Assembly (NCBI RefSeq): GCF_014652355.1
Contig: NZ_BMYQ01000001.1
Location: 494,180-558,179, forward strand
DNA: 64,000 bases
Direction: 5' to 3'
Source of the DNA: Gemmobacter lanyuensis
GTDB lineage: Bacteria; Pseudomonadota; Alphaproteobacteria; Rhodobacterales; Rhodobacteraceae
The position numbers were made by a program, and so were the translations under genes. Below, one piece after another: positions 15,957-25,110 of the stretch (positions within the stretch are counted from its first letter, which is position 1; every line of letters starts with the position of its first letter). Below the pieces are notes generated by a model. That model searched no databases. It was given only the letters and a program-made list of their open reading frames with translations, and was not told the DNA's origin.

Positions 15957-16580
15957 ATGGATGCTGACCTTAAATCACCCCCGACCTACTCCCTGTTCGA
16001 GGACGCCCAGGGCCTGACCGTCGCCGCCATCGAGGCAGCGCTCGGCATCCATCTGCTGCGCGCGGCGGGGCTGGTCACGGGCGGCACAGCGGGCGTCGCC
16101 CTGCTGCTGGCCTATGCGACGGGCTGGGGCTTTGGCCTTGTGTTCTTCTGCATCAATCTGCCGTTTTACGCCTTTGCCTATGCCCGCAAGGGGCTGGCCT
16201 TCACCCTCAAAAGCTTCGCCGCCGTCACCGCGGTTTCCGCTCTGGCCGAGGCGATGGCGCCCTTCGTCCCGGTCGAAGGCATTCACCCCGGCGTGGCGGC
16301 AGTGCTGTTCGGCGTGGTCGCGGGCGTGGGGCTTCTGGGCCTTTTCCGCCATGCCTCCAGCCTCGGCGGCGTGTCGATCATCGCGGTCATCCTGCAAGAC
16401 CGCATGGGCATCCGCGCGGGCTGGGTGCAGCTGGGCTTTGACCTCGCGGTCTTTGCCGTCGCCCTGACCATCCTGCCCCCCGACCGCGTGATGTGGTCGC
16501 TTCTGGGGGCCGCCATCCTCAATTTCATCGTGGCCATGAACCACCGGCGCGACTGGTATGTCGCCTCTGCGCGCCTGTAA
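15957..16580 (+). CDS. YitT family membrane protein, second paralogue
   Basis: The protein has 207 residues, collinear with its upstream neighbour throughout (TGGTAGVALLLAYATGWGFGLVFF, NLPFYAFAYARKG, HASSLGGVSIIAVILQ, ending MNHRRDWYVASARL). I chose ATG 15957 because AAGAAGG precedes it; an upstream TTG in frame is less likely. The two genes look like a local duplication, and products of tandem pairs like this may form a heteromer. The substrate is unknown. Confidence 0.8.
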   Translation: MDADLKSPPTYSLFEDAQGLTVAAIEAALGIHLLRAAGLVTGGTAGVALLLAYATGWGFGLVFFCINLPFYAFAYARKGLAFTLKSFAAVTAVSALAEAMAPFVPVEGIHPGVAAVLFGVVAGVGLLGLFRHASSLGGVSIIAVILQDRMGIRAGWVQLGFDLAVFAVALTILPPDRVMWSLLGAAILNFIVAMNHRRDWYVASARL

Positions 16581-16657
16581 TGAAGGTTTCACTGGCCTTT
16601 CCCCCTCCGCTCCTGTAAGGCGCGGGCCATATCTAGGTAGTGAAAGAGACCCCTCCG

Positions 16658-18478
16658 ATGGAGCTTCGCAACATCGCGATCATCGCGCACGTTGACCACG
16701 GCAAGACCACCCTTGTGGACGAGCTGCTGAAACAGTCCGGCGCCTTCCGCGAAAATCAGGCCGTCAGCGAACGCGCGATGGACAGCAACGACATCGAGCG
16801 CGAACGCGGGATCACGATCCTTGCGAAATGCACCAGCGTCGAACACGGCAATACCCGCATCAACATCGTCGATACCCCCGGCCACGCCGATTTCGGCGGT
16901 GAGGTCGAGCGCATCCTGAACATGGTGGATGGCGTGGTGCTGCTGGTGGACGCCGCCGAAGGCCCGATGCCGCAAACGAAATTCGTGACGTCGAAAGCGC
17001 TGGCGCTTGGCCTGCGTCCGATCGTGGTGCTGAACAAGGTCGACAAACCCGACGCCGAACCCGATCGCGCGCTGGATGAGGTCTTTGACCTTTTCGCCAA
17101 CCTCGGCGCCAATGACGAACAGCTGGATTTCCCGCATCTCTACGCTTCGGGGCGTTCGGGCTGGGCGGATGAAAGCCTTGATGGCCCGCGCAAGGACCTG
17201 ACGGCGCTGTTCGACTTGATCGTGCGCCATGTGCCGGCGCCGAAGCAGCTTGCCCGCGCGGAGGAACCCTTCCAGATGCTGGCGACTACGCTGTCGGCCG
17301 ACCCGTTCATCGGGCGCATCCTGACGGGCCGCGTGGAATCGGGCACCATCAAGGTGGGCGCCTCGCTCAAGGCGCTGTCGCGCACCGGCGACCGGATCGA
17401 GCAGTTCCGCGTGACCAAGATCCTCGCCTTCCGTGGTCTGAGCCAGACCCCGATCGAGGAAGCCACCGCAGGCGATATCGTGACGCTCGCCGGGATGACC
17501 AAGGCGACCGTGGCCGACACGCTCTGCGATCTTTCGATCGACGTGCCGCTGCCCGCCCAGCCCATCGACCCGCCGACCATCTCGGTCACCTTCGGCATCA
17601 ACGACAGCCCGCTCGCCGGCCGTGACGGCAACAAGGTGCAGTCGCGCGTCATCCGCGAACGGCTGATGAAGGAATCCGAGGTCAACGTCGCGATCAAGGT
17701 CGAAGACACCCCCGGCGGCGAAGCCTTCATCGTCTCGGGCCGCGGCGAACTTCAGATGGGCGTGCTGATCGAAAACATGCGCCGCGAAGGCTTCGAACTG
17801 TCGATCTCGCGCCCGCGCGTGATCTTCCGCGAAGAAAACGGCGTCCGCATGGAACCGGTCGAAGAAGTCATCGTCGATGTGGATGATGAATATTCCGGCG
17901 CCGTGATCGACAAGCTGACCGGCGAACGCAAGGGCGAGCTGGCCGAGATGAAGCCCGCCGGCGTCGGCAAGACCCGCATCGTGGCCCATGTGCCGTCGCG
18001 CGGCCTGATCGGCTACCACGGGCAATTCCTGACCGACACCCGCGGCACGGGCGTGCTGAACCGCATTTTCCACGGCTGGGTCCCGCACAAGGGCCCGATC
18101 CAAGGCCGTCGTCAGGGCGTGCTGATCTCGATGGAAAATGGTACCTCGGTGGCCTATGCGCTCTGGAACCTGGAAGAGCGCGGCAAGCTCTTCATCGGCG
18201 CGCAGGAAGCGGTCTATGTCGGCATGCTGATCGGCGAACATTCGCGCGACAACGACCTGGAAGTGAACCCGCTGAAGGGCAAGAAGCTGACCAACGTCCG
18301 CGCCAGCGGTACGGACGAAGCCGTCCGCCTGACGCCCCCGGTCCGTATGAGCCTGGAAGAAGCCATCGCCTATATCGATGACGACGAACTGGTCGAGGTC
18401 ACGCCGAAGATCGTCCGCCTGCGCAAACGCGAGCTGGACCCGCATGAGCGCAAGCGCCAGTCGCGCGCCGAAGGCTGA
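16658..18478 (+). CDS. typA: Ribosome-associated GTPase TypA/BipA
   Basis: The 606-residue translational GTPase binds the 70S ribosome at the EF-G site and affects 50S maturation and stress growth. Visible motifs are G1 [10 protein letters not shown]2 [12 protein letters not shown]3 [11 protein letters not shown] and G4 [10 protein letters not shown]-terminal EF-G-like domain follows, with [17 protein letters not shown] and the TypA tail. I start at ATG 16658 (MELRNIAI), as an in-frame GTG at 16640 adds residues not seen in the family. It is monocistronic and converges on the amidotransferase gene across a large inverted repeat. Confidence 0.97.
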   Translation: MELRNIAIIAHVDHGKTTLVDELLKQSGAFRENQAVSERAMDSNDIERERGITILAKCTSVEHGNTRINIVDTPGHADFGGEVERILNMVDGVVLLVDAAEGPMPQTKFVTSKALALGLRPIVVLNKVDKPDAEPDRALDEVFDLFANLGANDEQLDFPHLYASGRSGWADESLDGPRKDLTALFDLIVRHVPAPKQLARAEEPFQMLATTLSADPFIGRILTGRVESGTIKVGASLKALSRTGDRIEQFRVTKILAFRGLSQTPIEEATAGDIVTLAGMTKATVADTLCDLSIDVPLPAQPIDPPTISVTFGINDSPLAGRDGNKVQSRVIRERLMKESEVNVAIKVEDTPGGEAFIVSGRGELQMGVLIENMRREGFELSISRPRVIFREENGVRMEPVEEVIVDVDDEYSGAVIDKLTGERKGELAEMKPAGVGKTRIVAHVPSRGLIGYHGQFLTDTRGTGVLNRIFHGWVPHKGPIQGRRQGVLISMENGTSVAYALWNLEERGKLFIGAQEAVYVGMLIGEHSRDNDLEVNPLKGKKLTNVRASGTDEAVRLTPPVRMSLEEAIAYIDDDELVEVTPKIVRLRKRELDPHERKRQSRAEG

Positions 18479-18480
18479 TC

Positions 18481-18645
18481 CCGCGCCCGCGGGGGGCCAG
18501 CCCCCCGCACCCCCCGGGATATTTGGACCAAGATGAAAACGGATGCGCCGCGTGGGATGATCCCGCCGCGGCGTTTTCCATTTCATCTTGGCAAAAATAT
18601 CCTCGGGGGAAGGCCGAAGGCCGTGGGGGCAGACAGCCCCCACCT
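18481..18645. repeat. Large palindromic repeat element of Rhodobacterales type
   Basis: The interval holds two inverted arms: CCCCGGGATATTTGGACCAAG followed by ATGAAAA (18512-18538), and on the other side TTTCATCTTGGCAAAAATATCC with TCGGGG (18581-18608). They flank a GC-rich central stem near 18547-18573. On the outside are two further hairpins, GCGGGGGGC/GCCCCCCGC and GTGGGGGC/GCCCCCAC. From memory, intergenic copies with the GGATATTT...CCAAGATGAA core are frequent in Rhodobacterales. It sits between two convergent genes and may end transcription from both sides. Confidence 0.65.
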
Positions 18646-18649
18646 TTTC

Positions 18650-19444
18650 CTAGGCGGCCGCAGCGAGACGGCAAGGCAGAAAGGGATCAACGGTGACGCT
18701 GTCGCCTTCGAAGGTGCAAAAGCTTGAGGGCGGGATTTCCAGCCAGTCGCCTTCGCCCGTCTCCAGCGGCTCTGAAACCACAGCCCGGCCCATGCGCGTG
18801 TCCGACCAGCGATGATACAGCGTGGGTGCGTGATCATCCGTCGCATAGCGCATCGCATAAAGCCGCGCGCCATCCGACATGGCCACGGTCAGACGCAGAT
18901 GCGGGGCCTCACCCTTTTCCCGGGCCAACCGGATGAAGGCGGCCGCCGCGCGCTCCATCGCGCCGCGCGGATCGGCATCCAGCCCCTCGGCCAGCGCCAC
19001 CAGAAACAGCGCCTCGCTGTCGGTCGCGCCCTTGCGATGGGGGTAAAGGTCATCGGGGATCAGCATATCGGCATTGCGGCGGAACTGGTCATAGCCGCCG
19101 ACCTGACCGTTATGCATGAAGCTCCAATTGCCCTTGGTGAAGGGGTGGCAGTTGTTGCGGCTGGTCGCTGTCCCGGTCGAGGCGCGGACATGGGCGAGGA
19201 ACAGGCCCGAGCGCACGGTGGCCACAAGGCTGCGGAGGTTCGGATCGCTCCAGGCCGGCATGACATCGCGGTAGAGGCCGGGTTCGGCCTTGTCGCCATA
19301 CCAGGCAATGCCGAAGCCGTCGGCATTGATGCTGGTGCGGCATTCGGTGGCGCAATGGCTCTGCCGGATCAGCGAATGGCCGGGGCGGCTGACGATATCC
19401 TCCAGAAAGATCGGTGCGCCGATATAGGCGGCCCAGCGGCACAT
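18650..19444 (-). CDS. Class II glutamine amidotransferase
   Basis: This 264-residue protein has an N-terminal nucleophile domain: after removal of Met the catalytic residue is Cys2 (MCRWAAYIG). Other family features are NADGFGIAWYG, FLAHVRAST (the Arg that binds glutamine) and CHPFTKGNWSFMHNGQVG. This is the YafJ/EgtC group of stand-alone amidotransferase-like proteins. No egt genes adjoin it, so a role in ergothioneine synthesis is not supported. I use ATG 19444; a TTG just upstream would place a residue before Met-Cys. Confidence 0.87.
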   Translation of the reverse strand: MCRWAAYIGAPIFLEDIVSRPGHSLIRQSHCATECRTSINADGFGIAWYGDKAEPGLYRDVMPAWSDPNLRSLVATVRSGLFLAHVRASTGTATSRNNCHPFTKGNWSFMHNGQVGGYDQFRRNADMLIPDDLYPHRKGATDSEALFLVALAEGLDADPRGAMERAAAAFIRLAREKGEAPHLRLTVAMSDGARLYAMRYATDDHAPTLYHRWSDTRMGRAVVSEPLETGEGDWLEIPPSSFCTFEGDSVTVDPFLPCRLAAAA

Positions 19445-19610
19445 CAATGCCCCCTTCCGGCCCGTGCCGGTTTGCCTGCGTCCGTCATGCCTGCCCGCCT
19501 TCCTTCAGCGTTTCTGCACTGCAGTCTAAATCATGTAACGGAGAAATGAAGACCGGATTAAGCGGGAAAGCGGCTTGCCCGCACGCGATTTTCCCACAAG
19601 ACTGCAAGAT

Positions 19611-20069
19611 ATGGAGAAACTTGACCATCTGGATCGCCGCCTTCTGAAAATCCTGCAGCGCGATTGTGCGCGCTCGCTGGAAGATCTCGGGGCGGATGTG
19701 GGACTGTCGCGCAATGCGGTCTGGCGGCGGGTGCGCGCTTTGGAGGAAGCAGGGATCATCCGCGCGCGTGTCGGCCTGCTGGATCCGGAAAAGCTTGGCC
19801 TTGGCCTCACGGTCTTCATGCTGATCAAGGCCGGGCGGCACAGCCCCGATTGGCTGGAACGGTTCAGCCAGGTCACCCGCGACATGCCCGAAATCCTGGG
19901 CGTCTACCGCATGACGGGCGAGCTGGATTACATGATCCGCGCGCGCGTTGCCGATGTGGGCGCCTATGACCGGCTTTACCGCGATCTGATCTCGCGCATC
20001 GATCTGCATGACGTCTCGGCCAGTTTCGTGATGGAAGAGATCAAGGACACCACGGCCCTGCCCCTGTAA
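19611..20069 (+). CDS. Lrp/AsnC family transcriptional regulator
   Basis: The 152-residue protein has an AsnC-type helix-turn-helix at residues 3-60 (LDHLDRRLLKILQRD, then DVGLSRNAVWRRVRALEEAGII). A C-terminal RAM/ACT ligand domain follows (LGVYRMTGELDYMIRARVADVGAYDRLY). Such regulators form octamers and respond to amino acids. It is divergent from the amidotransferase gene, which is the obvious candidate target. A bidirectional terminator follows its stop. Confidence 0.9.
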   Translation: MEKLDHLDRRLLKILQRDCARSLEDLGADVGLSRNAVWRRVRALEEAGIIRARVGLLDPEKLGLGLTVFMLIKAGRHSPDWLERFSQVTRDMPEILGVYRMTGELDYMIRARVADVGAYDRLYRDLISRIDLHDVSASFVMEEIKDTTALPL

Positions 20070-20073
20070 AGAC

Positions 20074-20101
20074 AAAGGCCGCGCGGGAAGCGCGGCCTTT
20101 G
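20074..20101. terminator. Bidirectional terminator between the lrp gene and the DUF1330 gene
   Basis: AAAGGCCGCGC, loop GGGAA, GCGCGGCCTTT forms an 11-bp stem with A and T ends on both sides. It separates two convergent genes. Confidence 0.85.
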
Positions 20102-20109
20102 GGATGGTT

Positions 20110-20400
20110 TCACTCGACCTCTTCGACGACCACAAGGTCGCGGATGCTGGCCCCTTTGGCGTGGGACAAAGCCGCCTGATATTCGGCGCTGTTGTAGCAG
20201 GCCACCGCCGTCTCGACCGAGGGGAAGCGGGCCACCACATTGCGCGAACGGTCATTGCCTTCAAGCTGCACATAGCGGCCGCCGCGGGCGAGGAAGACCC
20301 CGCCATGCGCGGCGATGGCCGCCGTCGCGCCCGCGGCATATTTGCCATAGGCTTCGGCGTCGGTCACATGGACATTCGCGATCCAGAGCGCGGTGGCCAT
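20110..20400 (-). CDS. DUF1330 family protein
   Basis: This is a small protein of 96 residues with a ferredoxin-like dimeric alpha/beta-barrel fold. It begins ALWIANVHVTDAEAYGKYAAG, and RYVQLEGNDRSRNVVARFPS with the helix ACYNSAEYQAA are typical of DUF1330. No biochemical function is established for the family. It starts one base after the alaS stop and is probably co-transcribed with alaS. Confidence 0.88.
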   Translation of the reverse strand: MATALWIANVHVTDAEAYGKYAAGATAAIAAHGGVFLARGGRYVQLEGNDRSRNVVARFPSVETAVACYNSAEYQAALSHAKGASIRDLVVVEEVE

Positions 20401-20401
20401 C

Positions 20402-23062
20402 TCAGGCCCCCAGTGCGGCTTCGGCCGCCGCAATCGCCGCATCGGCACCGGCGATATCCGTGCCGCCTGCCTGTGCCATGTCGGGACGGCCGCCGCCGCC
20501 CTTGCCGCCAAGCGCCTCGGCCGCGGCCTTGACCAGCGTCACCGCGGACAGACGGTCGGTCAGATCGCCCGTGACCCCGGCCGCCACCGCAGGCTTTGCC
20601 CCGGTATCCGCAATGAGCAGCACCGCGCCCGAGCCGATCCGCGCCTTCATTTCATCGATAAGGCCCGGCAGATCCTTGCCCGAGACGCCCGTCAGGACCT
20701 GCGCGATGAACTTGATACCATTGATCTCCTTGGCTTCGGGACCACCCGATTTGCCGCCCATCGCCAGCTCGCGGCGCAGCTGCACCACTTCGTTCTCCAG
20801 CTTCTTGCGTTCGTCAAGCAGCGCCTTGGCACGGTCGGCCAGCTCGGCCGGCGGCACCTTCAGCACCGCAGCGACATCGGCCAAGAGCCGCGACTGTTCA
20901 GCGGCATGTGCCAACGCGGCCTCGCCGGTCAGGGCTTCAATCCGGCGCACGCCCGAGGACGAGGCGCTGTCCGACAGTAGCACGAAGGCACCGATCTCGC
21001 CCAGCTGGCGCACATGGGTGCCACCGCAAAGCTCGATCGAATAGGTGTGTCCATCGGTGCCTTTGCCCGATCCCGACAGGCGGCCCATCGAGACGACGCG
21101 GACTTCCTCGCCATATTTCTCACCAAACAGGGCCTGGGCGCCAAGCGCACGGGCATCATCGGGCGACATGATCCGCGTTTCCACTGCGCCATTCTGGCGG
21201 ATGAAGGCGTTGACCTCATCTTCGACCGATTTCAGCTCTTCGGCCGAAAGCGCCTTGGAATGGGCAAAGTCGAAGCGCAGACGATCCGCCGCATTGAGCG
21301 AGCCGCGCTGTGCGACGTGATCGCCCAGAATGCGGCGCAGCGCCTCGTTCAGAAGGTGCGTGGCCGAGTGGTTCGCGCGGATCGATTGCCGACGACCGTG
21401 GTCCAGCTCCAGCTTGGCGGGCTGGCCCTTGATGATCGCGCCTTCGGTGACTTCGGCCACATGATAGAAGACGCCCGCGGCCTTGCGAGTATCGGTGATG
21501 CGGGCAAGGCCGGTATCGGTGCGGATCCAGCCCTGATCGCCGACCTGACCACCGCTTTCGGCGTAGAACGGCGTCTGGTTCACGACGACATTGACGATCG
21601 CGCCTTTCGCCTCATCGGAAGACCCGATGGCGGCGCCGTCCTTGACGATTGCGAGGATCTGGCCCTCGGCCACTTCGCCGTCATAGCCGAGGAATTCGGT
21701 CGCGCCATGGGCATCGGCCAGCTCGAACCAGATCTTGGCGTCTTTCGCCTCACCCGTCCCGGCCCAGGAGGCCCGCGCCTTGGCGCGCTGCTCTTCCATC
21801 GCGGCGTCAAAGCCCGCGACATCCACGGCCCGGCCCTTTTCGCGCAGCGCATCCTGCGTCAGGTCAAGCGGGAAGCCATAGGTATCATAGAGCTTGAAGG
21901 CCGCGGCGCCCGGCAGGTCGGCGCCTTCTTCAAGGCCCGAAAGCTCTTCGTCCAACAGCTTGAGGCCGCGGTCCAGCGTGGTGCGGAACTTGGTCTCTTC
22001 CAGGCGCAGCGTCTCTTCGATCAGGCCCTGGGCCTGCTGCAGCTCGGGGTAGGCCGTGCCCATCTGGCGCACCAGCGCAGGCACCAGCTTGTACATGGCC
22101 ACGTCCTGCACGCCCAGCATGTTCAGGTGGCGCATGGCGCGGCGCATGATCCGCCGCAGCACATAGCCGCGCCCGTCATTCGAGGGCATGACCCCATCGG
22201 CAATCAGGAACGAAGTCGAGCGCAGGTGATCGGCCACGACGCGGTGATGCACCTTGCCCGGCCCGTCGGGGTCGTTCGAGGTGAGATGTGCCGAGGCCTC
22301 GATCAGGCTCCGCATCAGATCGGTGTCGTAGTTGTCATGCTTGCCCTGCAGCAGGGCGCCGATCCGCTCCAGCCCCATGCCGGTGTCGATCGACTGCATG
22401 TCCAGTTCACGCATCGAGCCGTCTTCGAACTGCTCGTTCTGCATGAAGACGTTGTTCCAGATCTCGATGAAGCGGTCGCCATCTTCATCGGCGCTGCCGG
22501 GCGGGCCGCCCCAGATATGGTCGCCGTGATCATAGAAGATCTCGGTGCAGGGGCCGCAGGGGCCGGTCGGGCCCATCTGCCAGAAATTGTCCTTGGTCGG
22601 GATGCGGATGATCCTGTGATCGGCAAAGCCGGTCACCTTTTTCCAGATCTCGGCCGCCTCGTCATCGGTGTGATAGACGGTGACCAGCAGCTTGTCCTTC
22701 GGCAGGCCGAAGTCCTTGGTCAGCAGTTCCCAGGCGAAATTGATCGCGCCTTCCTTGAAGTAATCGCCGAAAGAGAAGTTCCCCAGCATTTCAAAGAAAG
22801 TGTGGTGGCGCGCGGTATAGCCCACATTGTCGAGGTCATTGTGCTTGCCCCCGGCGCGGACACATTTCTGCGCCGTGGTCGCGCGGACGTAGTCGCGCTT
22901 TTCCACCCCGGTGAAGCAGTTCTTGAACTGCACCATGCCCGAATTGGTGAACATCAGCGTCGGGTCATTGCGCGGCACCAGCGGACTGGAATCGACGACC
23001 GTATGGCCGTTGCGCTTGAAGTAGTCGAGGAAGGTCGATCGGATGTCGTTCAACGACGGCAT
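20402..23062 (-). CDS. alaS: Alanyl-tRNA synthetase
   Basis: The 886-residue class II synthetase charges tRNA-Ala. The N-terminal catalytic domain contains [14 protein letters not shown] and [12 protein letters not shown]. The editing domain carries the zinc ligands in NHSATHLL and CGGTHV. A coiled coil (residues about 725-760, [18 protein letters not shown]) leads to the C-terminal DHHA1 domain with its glycine-rich segment [16 protein letters not shown]. Length and order are complete. It is downstream of recA, with the recA terminator between them. Confidence 0.97.
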   Translation of the reverse strand: MPSLNDIRSTFLDYFKRNGHTVVDSSPLVPRNDPTLMFTNSGMVQFKNCFTGVEKRDYVRATTAQKCVRAGGKHNDLDNVGYTARHHTFFEMLGNFSFGDYFKEGAINFAWELLTKDFGLPKDKLLVTVYHTDDEAAEIWKKVTGFADHRIIRIPTKDNFWQMGPTGPCGPCTEIFYDHGDHIWGGPPGSADEDGDRFIEIWNNVFMQNEQFEDGSMRELDMQSIDTGMGLERIGALLQGKHDNYDTDLMRSLIEASAHLTSNDPDGPGKVHHRVVADHLRSTSFLIADGVMPSNDGRGYVLRRIMRRAMRHLNMLGVQDVAMYKLVPALVRQMGTAYPELQQAQGLIEETLRLEETKFRTTLDRGLKLLDEELSGLEEGADLPGAAAFKLYDTYGFPLDLTQDALREKGRAVDVAGFDAAMEEQRAKARASWAGTGEAKDAKIWFELADAHGATEFLGYDGEVAEGQILAIVKDGAAIGSSDEAKGAIVNVVVNQTPFYAESGGQVGDQGWIRTDTGLARITDTRKAAGVFYHVAEVTEGAIIKGQPAKLELDHGRRQSIRANHSATHLLNEALRRILGDHVAQRGSLNAADRLRFDFAHSKALSAEELKSVEDEVNAFIRQNGAVETRIMSPDDARALGAQALFGEKYGEEVRVVSMGRLSGSGKGTDGHTYSIELCGGTHVRQLGEIGAFVLLSDSASSSGVRRIEALTGEAALAHAAEQSRLLADVAAVLKVPPAELADRAKALLDERKKLENEVVQLRRELAMGGKSGGPEAKEINGIKFIAQVLTGVSGKDLPGLIDEMKARIGSGAVLLIADTGAKPAVAAGVTGDLTDRLSAVTLVKAAAEALGGKGGGGRPDMAQAGGTDIAGADAAIAAAEAALGA

Positions 23063-23159
23063 GGGGACGGGCTCCGAAGTGCGCCGCGCGGGCGTTCTGC
23101 AATCCCGTCCCGTTTAACGGCCCAACCCGGCGCTGTCCACCTTCGCGGCGGATTTCCAT

Positions 23160-23188
23160 GAAAAAGGGCGCCCATGGGCGCCCTTAGA
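23160..23188 (-). terminator. Rho-independent terminator of recA
   Basis: On the minus strand AAGGGCGCCCATGGGCGCCCTT forms a perfect stem followed by TTTTC, about 25 bases after the recA stop. Confidence 0.85.
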
Positions 23189-23213
23189 TTTCCAAGGCTT
23201 AGGATCAATTTGA

Positions 23214-24287
23214 TCACATGTCGAGAACTTCGTCGTCCGACCCTGACTCGCTCATATGGAAGTCGAGCCCATTGGCGGCGCGGATCTTGTCCTCGATCTC
23301 CAGCGCGGTGGCCGGATTTGCTTTGAGGAAGTTCTTTGCGTTCTCGCGCCCCTGACCGATGCGCTCATCACCATAGGAATACCAACTGCCCGATTTCTCG
23401 ACCACACCGGCCTTGACGCCGATATCGATCAGCTCGCCGGTTTTCGAGATGCCCTCGCCATACATGATGTCGAATTCGACCTGCTTGAAGGGCGGCGCGA
23501 CCTTGTTCTTCACGACCTTGACGCGGGTCGTATTGCCCACGACCTCATCCCGGTCCTTGATCGAGCCGGTGCGACGGATGTCCAGACGCACCGAGGCGTA
23601 GAATTTCAGCGCATGGCCGCCGGTGGTGGTTTCGGGGCTGCCGAACATCACGCCGATCTTCATGCGGATCTGGTTGATGAAGATGACCATGCAGTTCGAC
23701 CGGCCGATCGAAGCGGTGAGCTTCCGCATCGCCTGGCTCATCAGACGGGCCTGGGCGCCGACGGTGGCATCGCCCATATCGCCCTCGATCTCGGCCTTGG
23801 GCGTCAGCGCCGCGACCGAGTCGACCACAACAAGGCTGACCGCCCCCGAACGCACCAGCGTATCAACGATCTCCAGCGCCTGTTCGCCCGTATCGGGCTG
23901 GCTGATCAGCAGCTCATCGAGATTCACGCCCAACTTGCGCGCATATTGCGGATCGAGCGCGTGTTCGGCGTCGACAAAGGCGCAGACGCCGCCCTTTTTC
24001 TGCTCTTCCGCCACCACATGCAGCGTGAGCGTGGTCTTGCCCGAGCTTTCCGGCCCGTAGATCTCGACGATGCGGCCCTTGGGCAGCCCCCCAATCCCCA
24101 GCGCGATATCCAGCCCCAGCGAACCGGTCGAGGTGGCCTCGATCTCCATCGCGGAGGTATTCGCCCCGAGTTTCATGATCGAGCCCTTGCCGAACTGACG
24201 TTCGATCTGTGCCAGTGCGCTTTCCAGCGCCTTCTGCTTGTCCATGTCGCGCTTTCCGTTCAGGTCGAAGAGAGTTGCCGTCGCCAT
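23214..24287 (-). CDS. recA: Recombinase RecA
   Basis: The 357-residue protein is the strand-exchange protein and SOS co-protease. Walker A is GPESSGKTT near residue 76, Walker B is [10 protein letters not shown], and the DNA-binding loops L1 ([19 protein letters not shown]) and L2 ([16 protein letters not shown]) are intact. The C-terminal tail is acidic ([11 protein letters not shown]). An SOS box lies directly after the -10 element of its promoter, 60 bp upstream of the start, so LexA repression is expected. Confidence 0.98.
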   Translation of the reverse strand: MATATLFDLNGKRDMDKQKALESALAQIERQFGKGSIMKLGANTSAMEIEATSTGSLGLDIALGIGGLPKGRIVEIYGPESSGKTTLTLHVVAEEQKKGGVCAFVDAEHALDPQYARKLGVNLDELLISQPDTGEQALEIVDTLVRSGAVSLVVVDSVAALTPKAEIEGDMGDATVGAQARLMSQAMRKLTASIGRSNCMVIFINQIRMKIGVMFGSPETTTGGHALKFYASVRLDIRRTGSIKDRDEVVGNTTRVKVVKNKVAPPFKQVEFDIMYGEGISKTGELIDIGVKAGVVEKSGSWYSYGDERIGQGRENAKNFLKANPATALEIEDKIRAANGLDFHMSESGSDDEVLDM

Positions 24288-24346
24288 ACCGGGGTCCTTA
24301 TCCCATAGCCGCCGCCGAGGAGCAATCTTCGCATCCGCCGCGTGAT

Positions 24347-24361
24347 GTTCTTCACTTGTTC
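24347..24361. promoter_or_regulatory. Alphaproteobacterial SOS box (LexA site) at recA
   Basis: The plus strand reads GTTCTTCACTTGTTC, a perfect match to GTTC-N7-GTTC. It lies just downstream of the recA -10 element on the minus strand, where bound LexA would block the transcription start. Confidence 0.9.
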
Positions 24362-24363
24362 CA

Positions 24364-24394
24364 ATTATATGAGATCAAAAGGGGAACAAATCAA
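24364..24394 (-). promoter_or_regulatory. Probable recA promoter
   Basis: A perfect -10 element, TATAAT, is at 24369-24364 on the minus strand. The best -35 candidate is TTGATT at 24394-24389, with a long 19-bp spacer. The neighbourhood is AT-rich compared with the rest of the window. Confidence 0.6.
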
Positions 24395-24488
24395 CTCATT
24401 TCTGCACAAATTCAGCTTTTTCATCTTTGGGTTAATAGATAGTTTACGCGCGGGGCAGCAGACCCCGAAAAATGGGAAAGAGGCGGAA

Positions 24489-25103
24489 ATGCTCGTTTTC
24501 TGGCATCAGCGACTGACCATGCTGGCCACTCCGAAGACCGGGACCACCGCCATCGAATCGGCGCTCGAATCGATGGCCCATGTTGCAATCCAGCGTCCGC
24601 CGCAGCTCAAGCATGCTTCGGTGCGCAAGTATCACCGCTTCATCGCGCCCTGGCTGGAAAGCGTCGCCGGGGGCCCCTTCACCGTAATCGCCACCATGCG
24701 CGAACCCGTCGGCTGGCTGGGCAGCTGGTATCGCTACCGCCAGCGCGAGGATATGGGCGACGACCGCAAAAGCACGGTGGGGATGAGCTTTGACGAATTC
24801 GTCCGCCTTTACTGTTCGGACGATCCGCCACCGGCCGTGAACGTGGGCGCGCAGGCGCAGTTTCTGGCGCCAAAAACGGAAAAGGGCATCGAGAAGGGAC
24901 TCGACCACCTGTTCCGTTATGAAAAAATCGAAGATCTGATCAATTTCCTCGAAGACCGTTTGAATTGCGAGATCATCCTGCCACGGCTGAATGTCTCGCC
25001 CGCGGCCTCGCTTGATCTTGCGCCCGAAACCGAGCGCAAGCTGCGCAAGTTCGCGGCAAAGGATTTTGAGCTCTACGACCGGCTCTGTCAGGCGGGGGGC
25101 TGA
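24489..25103 (+). CDS. Sulfotransferase-fold protein
   Basis: The 204-residue protein opens MLVFWHQRLTMLATPKTGTTAIES; PKTGTT is a PAPS-type 5'-phosphosulfate loop. Later MREPVGWLGSWYRYRQ resembles the 3'-phosphate site (RxPxxxxxS). This group is typical of Rhodobacterales and has often been mislabelled gamma-glutamyl kinase in databases; nothing here looks like an amino-acid kinase. Substrate and product are unknown. I chose ATG 24489 (GGCGGAAATG), as the longer open frame runs through the AT-rich recA control region. It is divergent from recA. Confidence 0.75.
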   Translation: MLVFWHQRLTMLATPKTGTTAIESALESMAHVAIQRPPQLKHASVRKYHRFIAPWLESVAGGPFTVIATMREPVGWLGSWYRYRQREDMGDDRKSTVGMSFDEFVRLYCSDDPPPAVNVGAQAQFLAPKTEKGIEKGLDHLFRYEKIEDLINFLEDRLNCEIILPRLNVSPAASLDLAPETERKLRKFAAKDFELYDRLCQAGG

Positions 25104-25110
25104 TACTGCC

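Noticed and set aside
18650-19444. EgtC of ergothioneine synthesis
   Set aside because: There is no egtB or egtD gene nearby, and the YafJ-type amidotransferase family is broad.
24340-24470. AT-rich patch as evidence of horizontal transfer
   Set aside because: It is the recA and sulfotransferase control region with a recognisable promoter and LexA site; local AT richness is expected.
24489-25103. Annotation as gamma-glutamyl kinase
   Set aside because: There is no amino-acid kinase motif. The N-terminal PKTGTT and RxPxxxxxS patterns fit a sulfotransferase fold.
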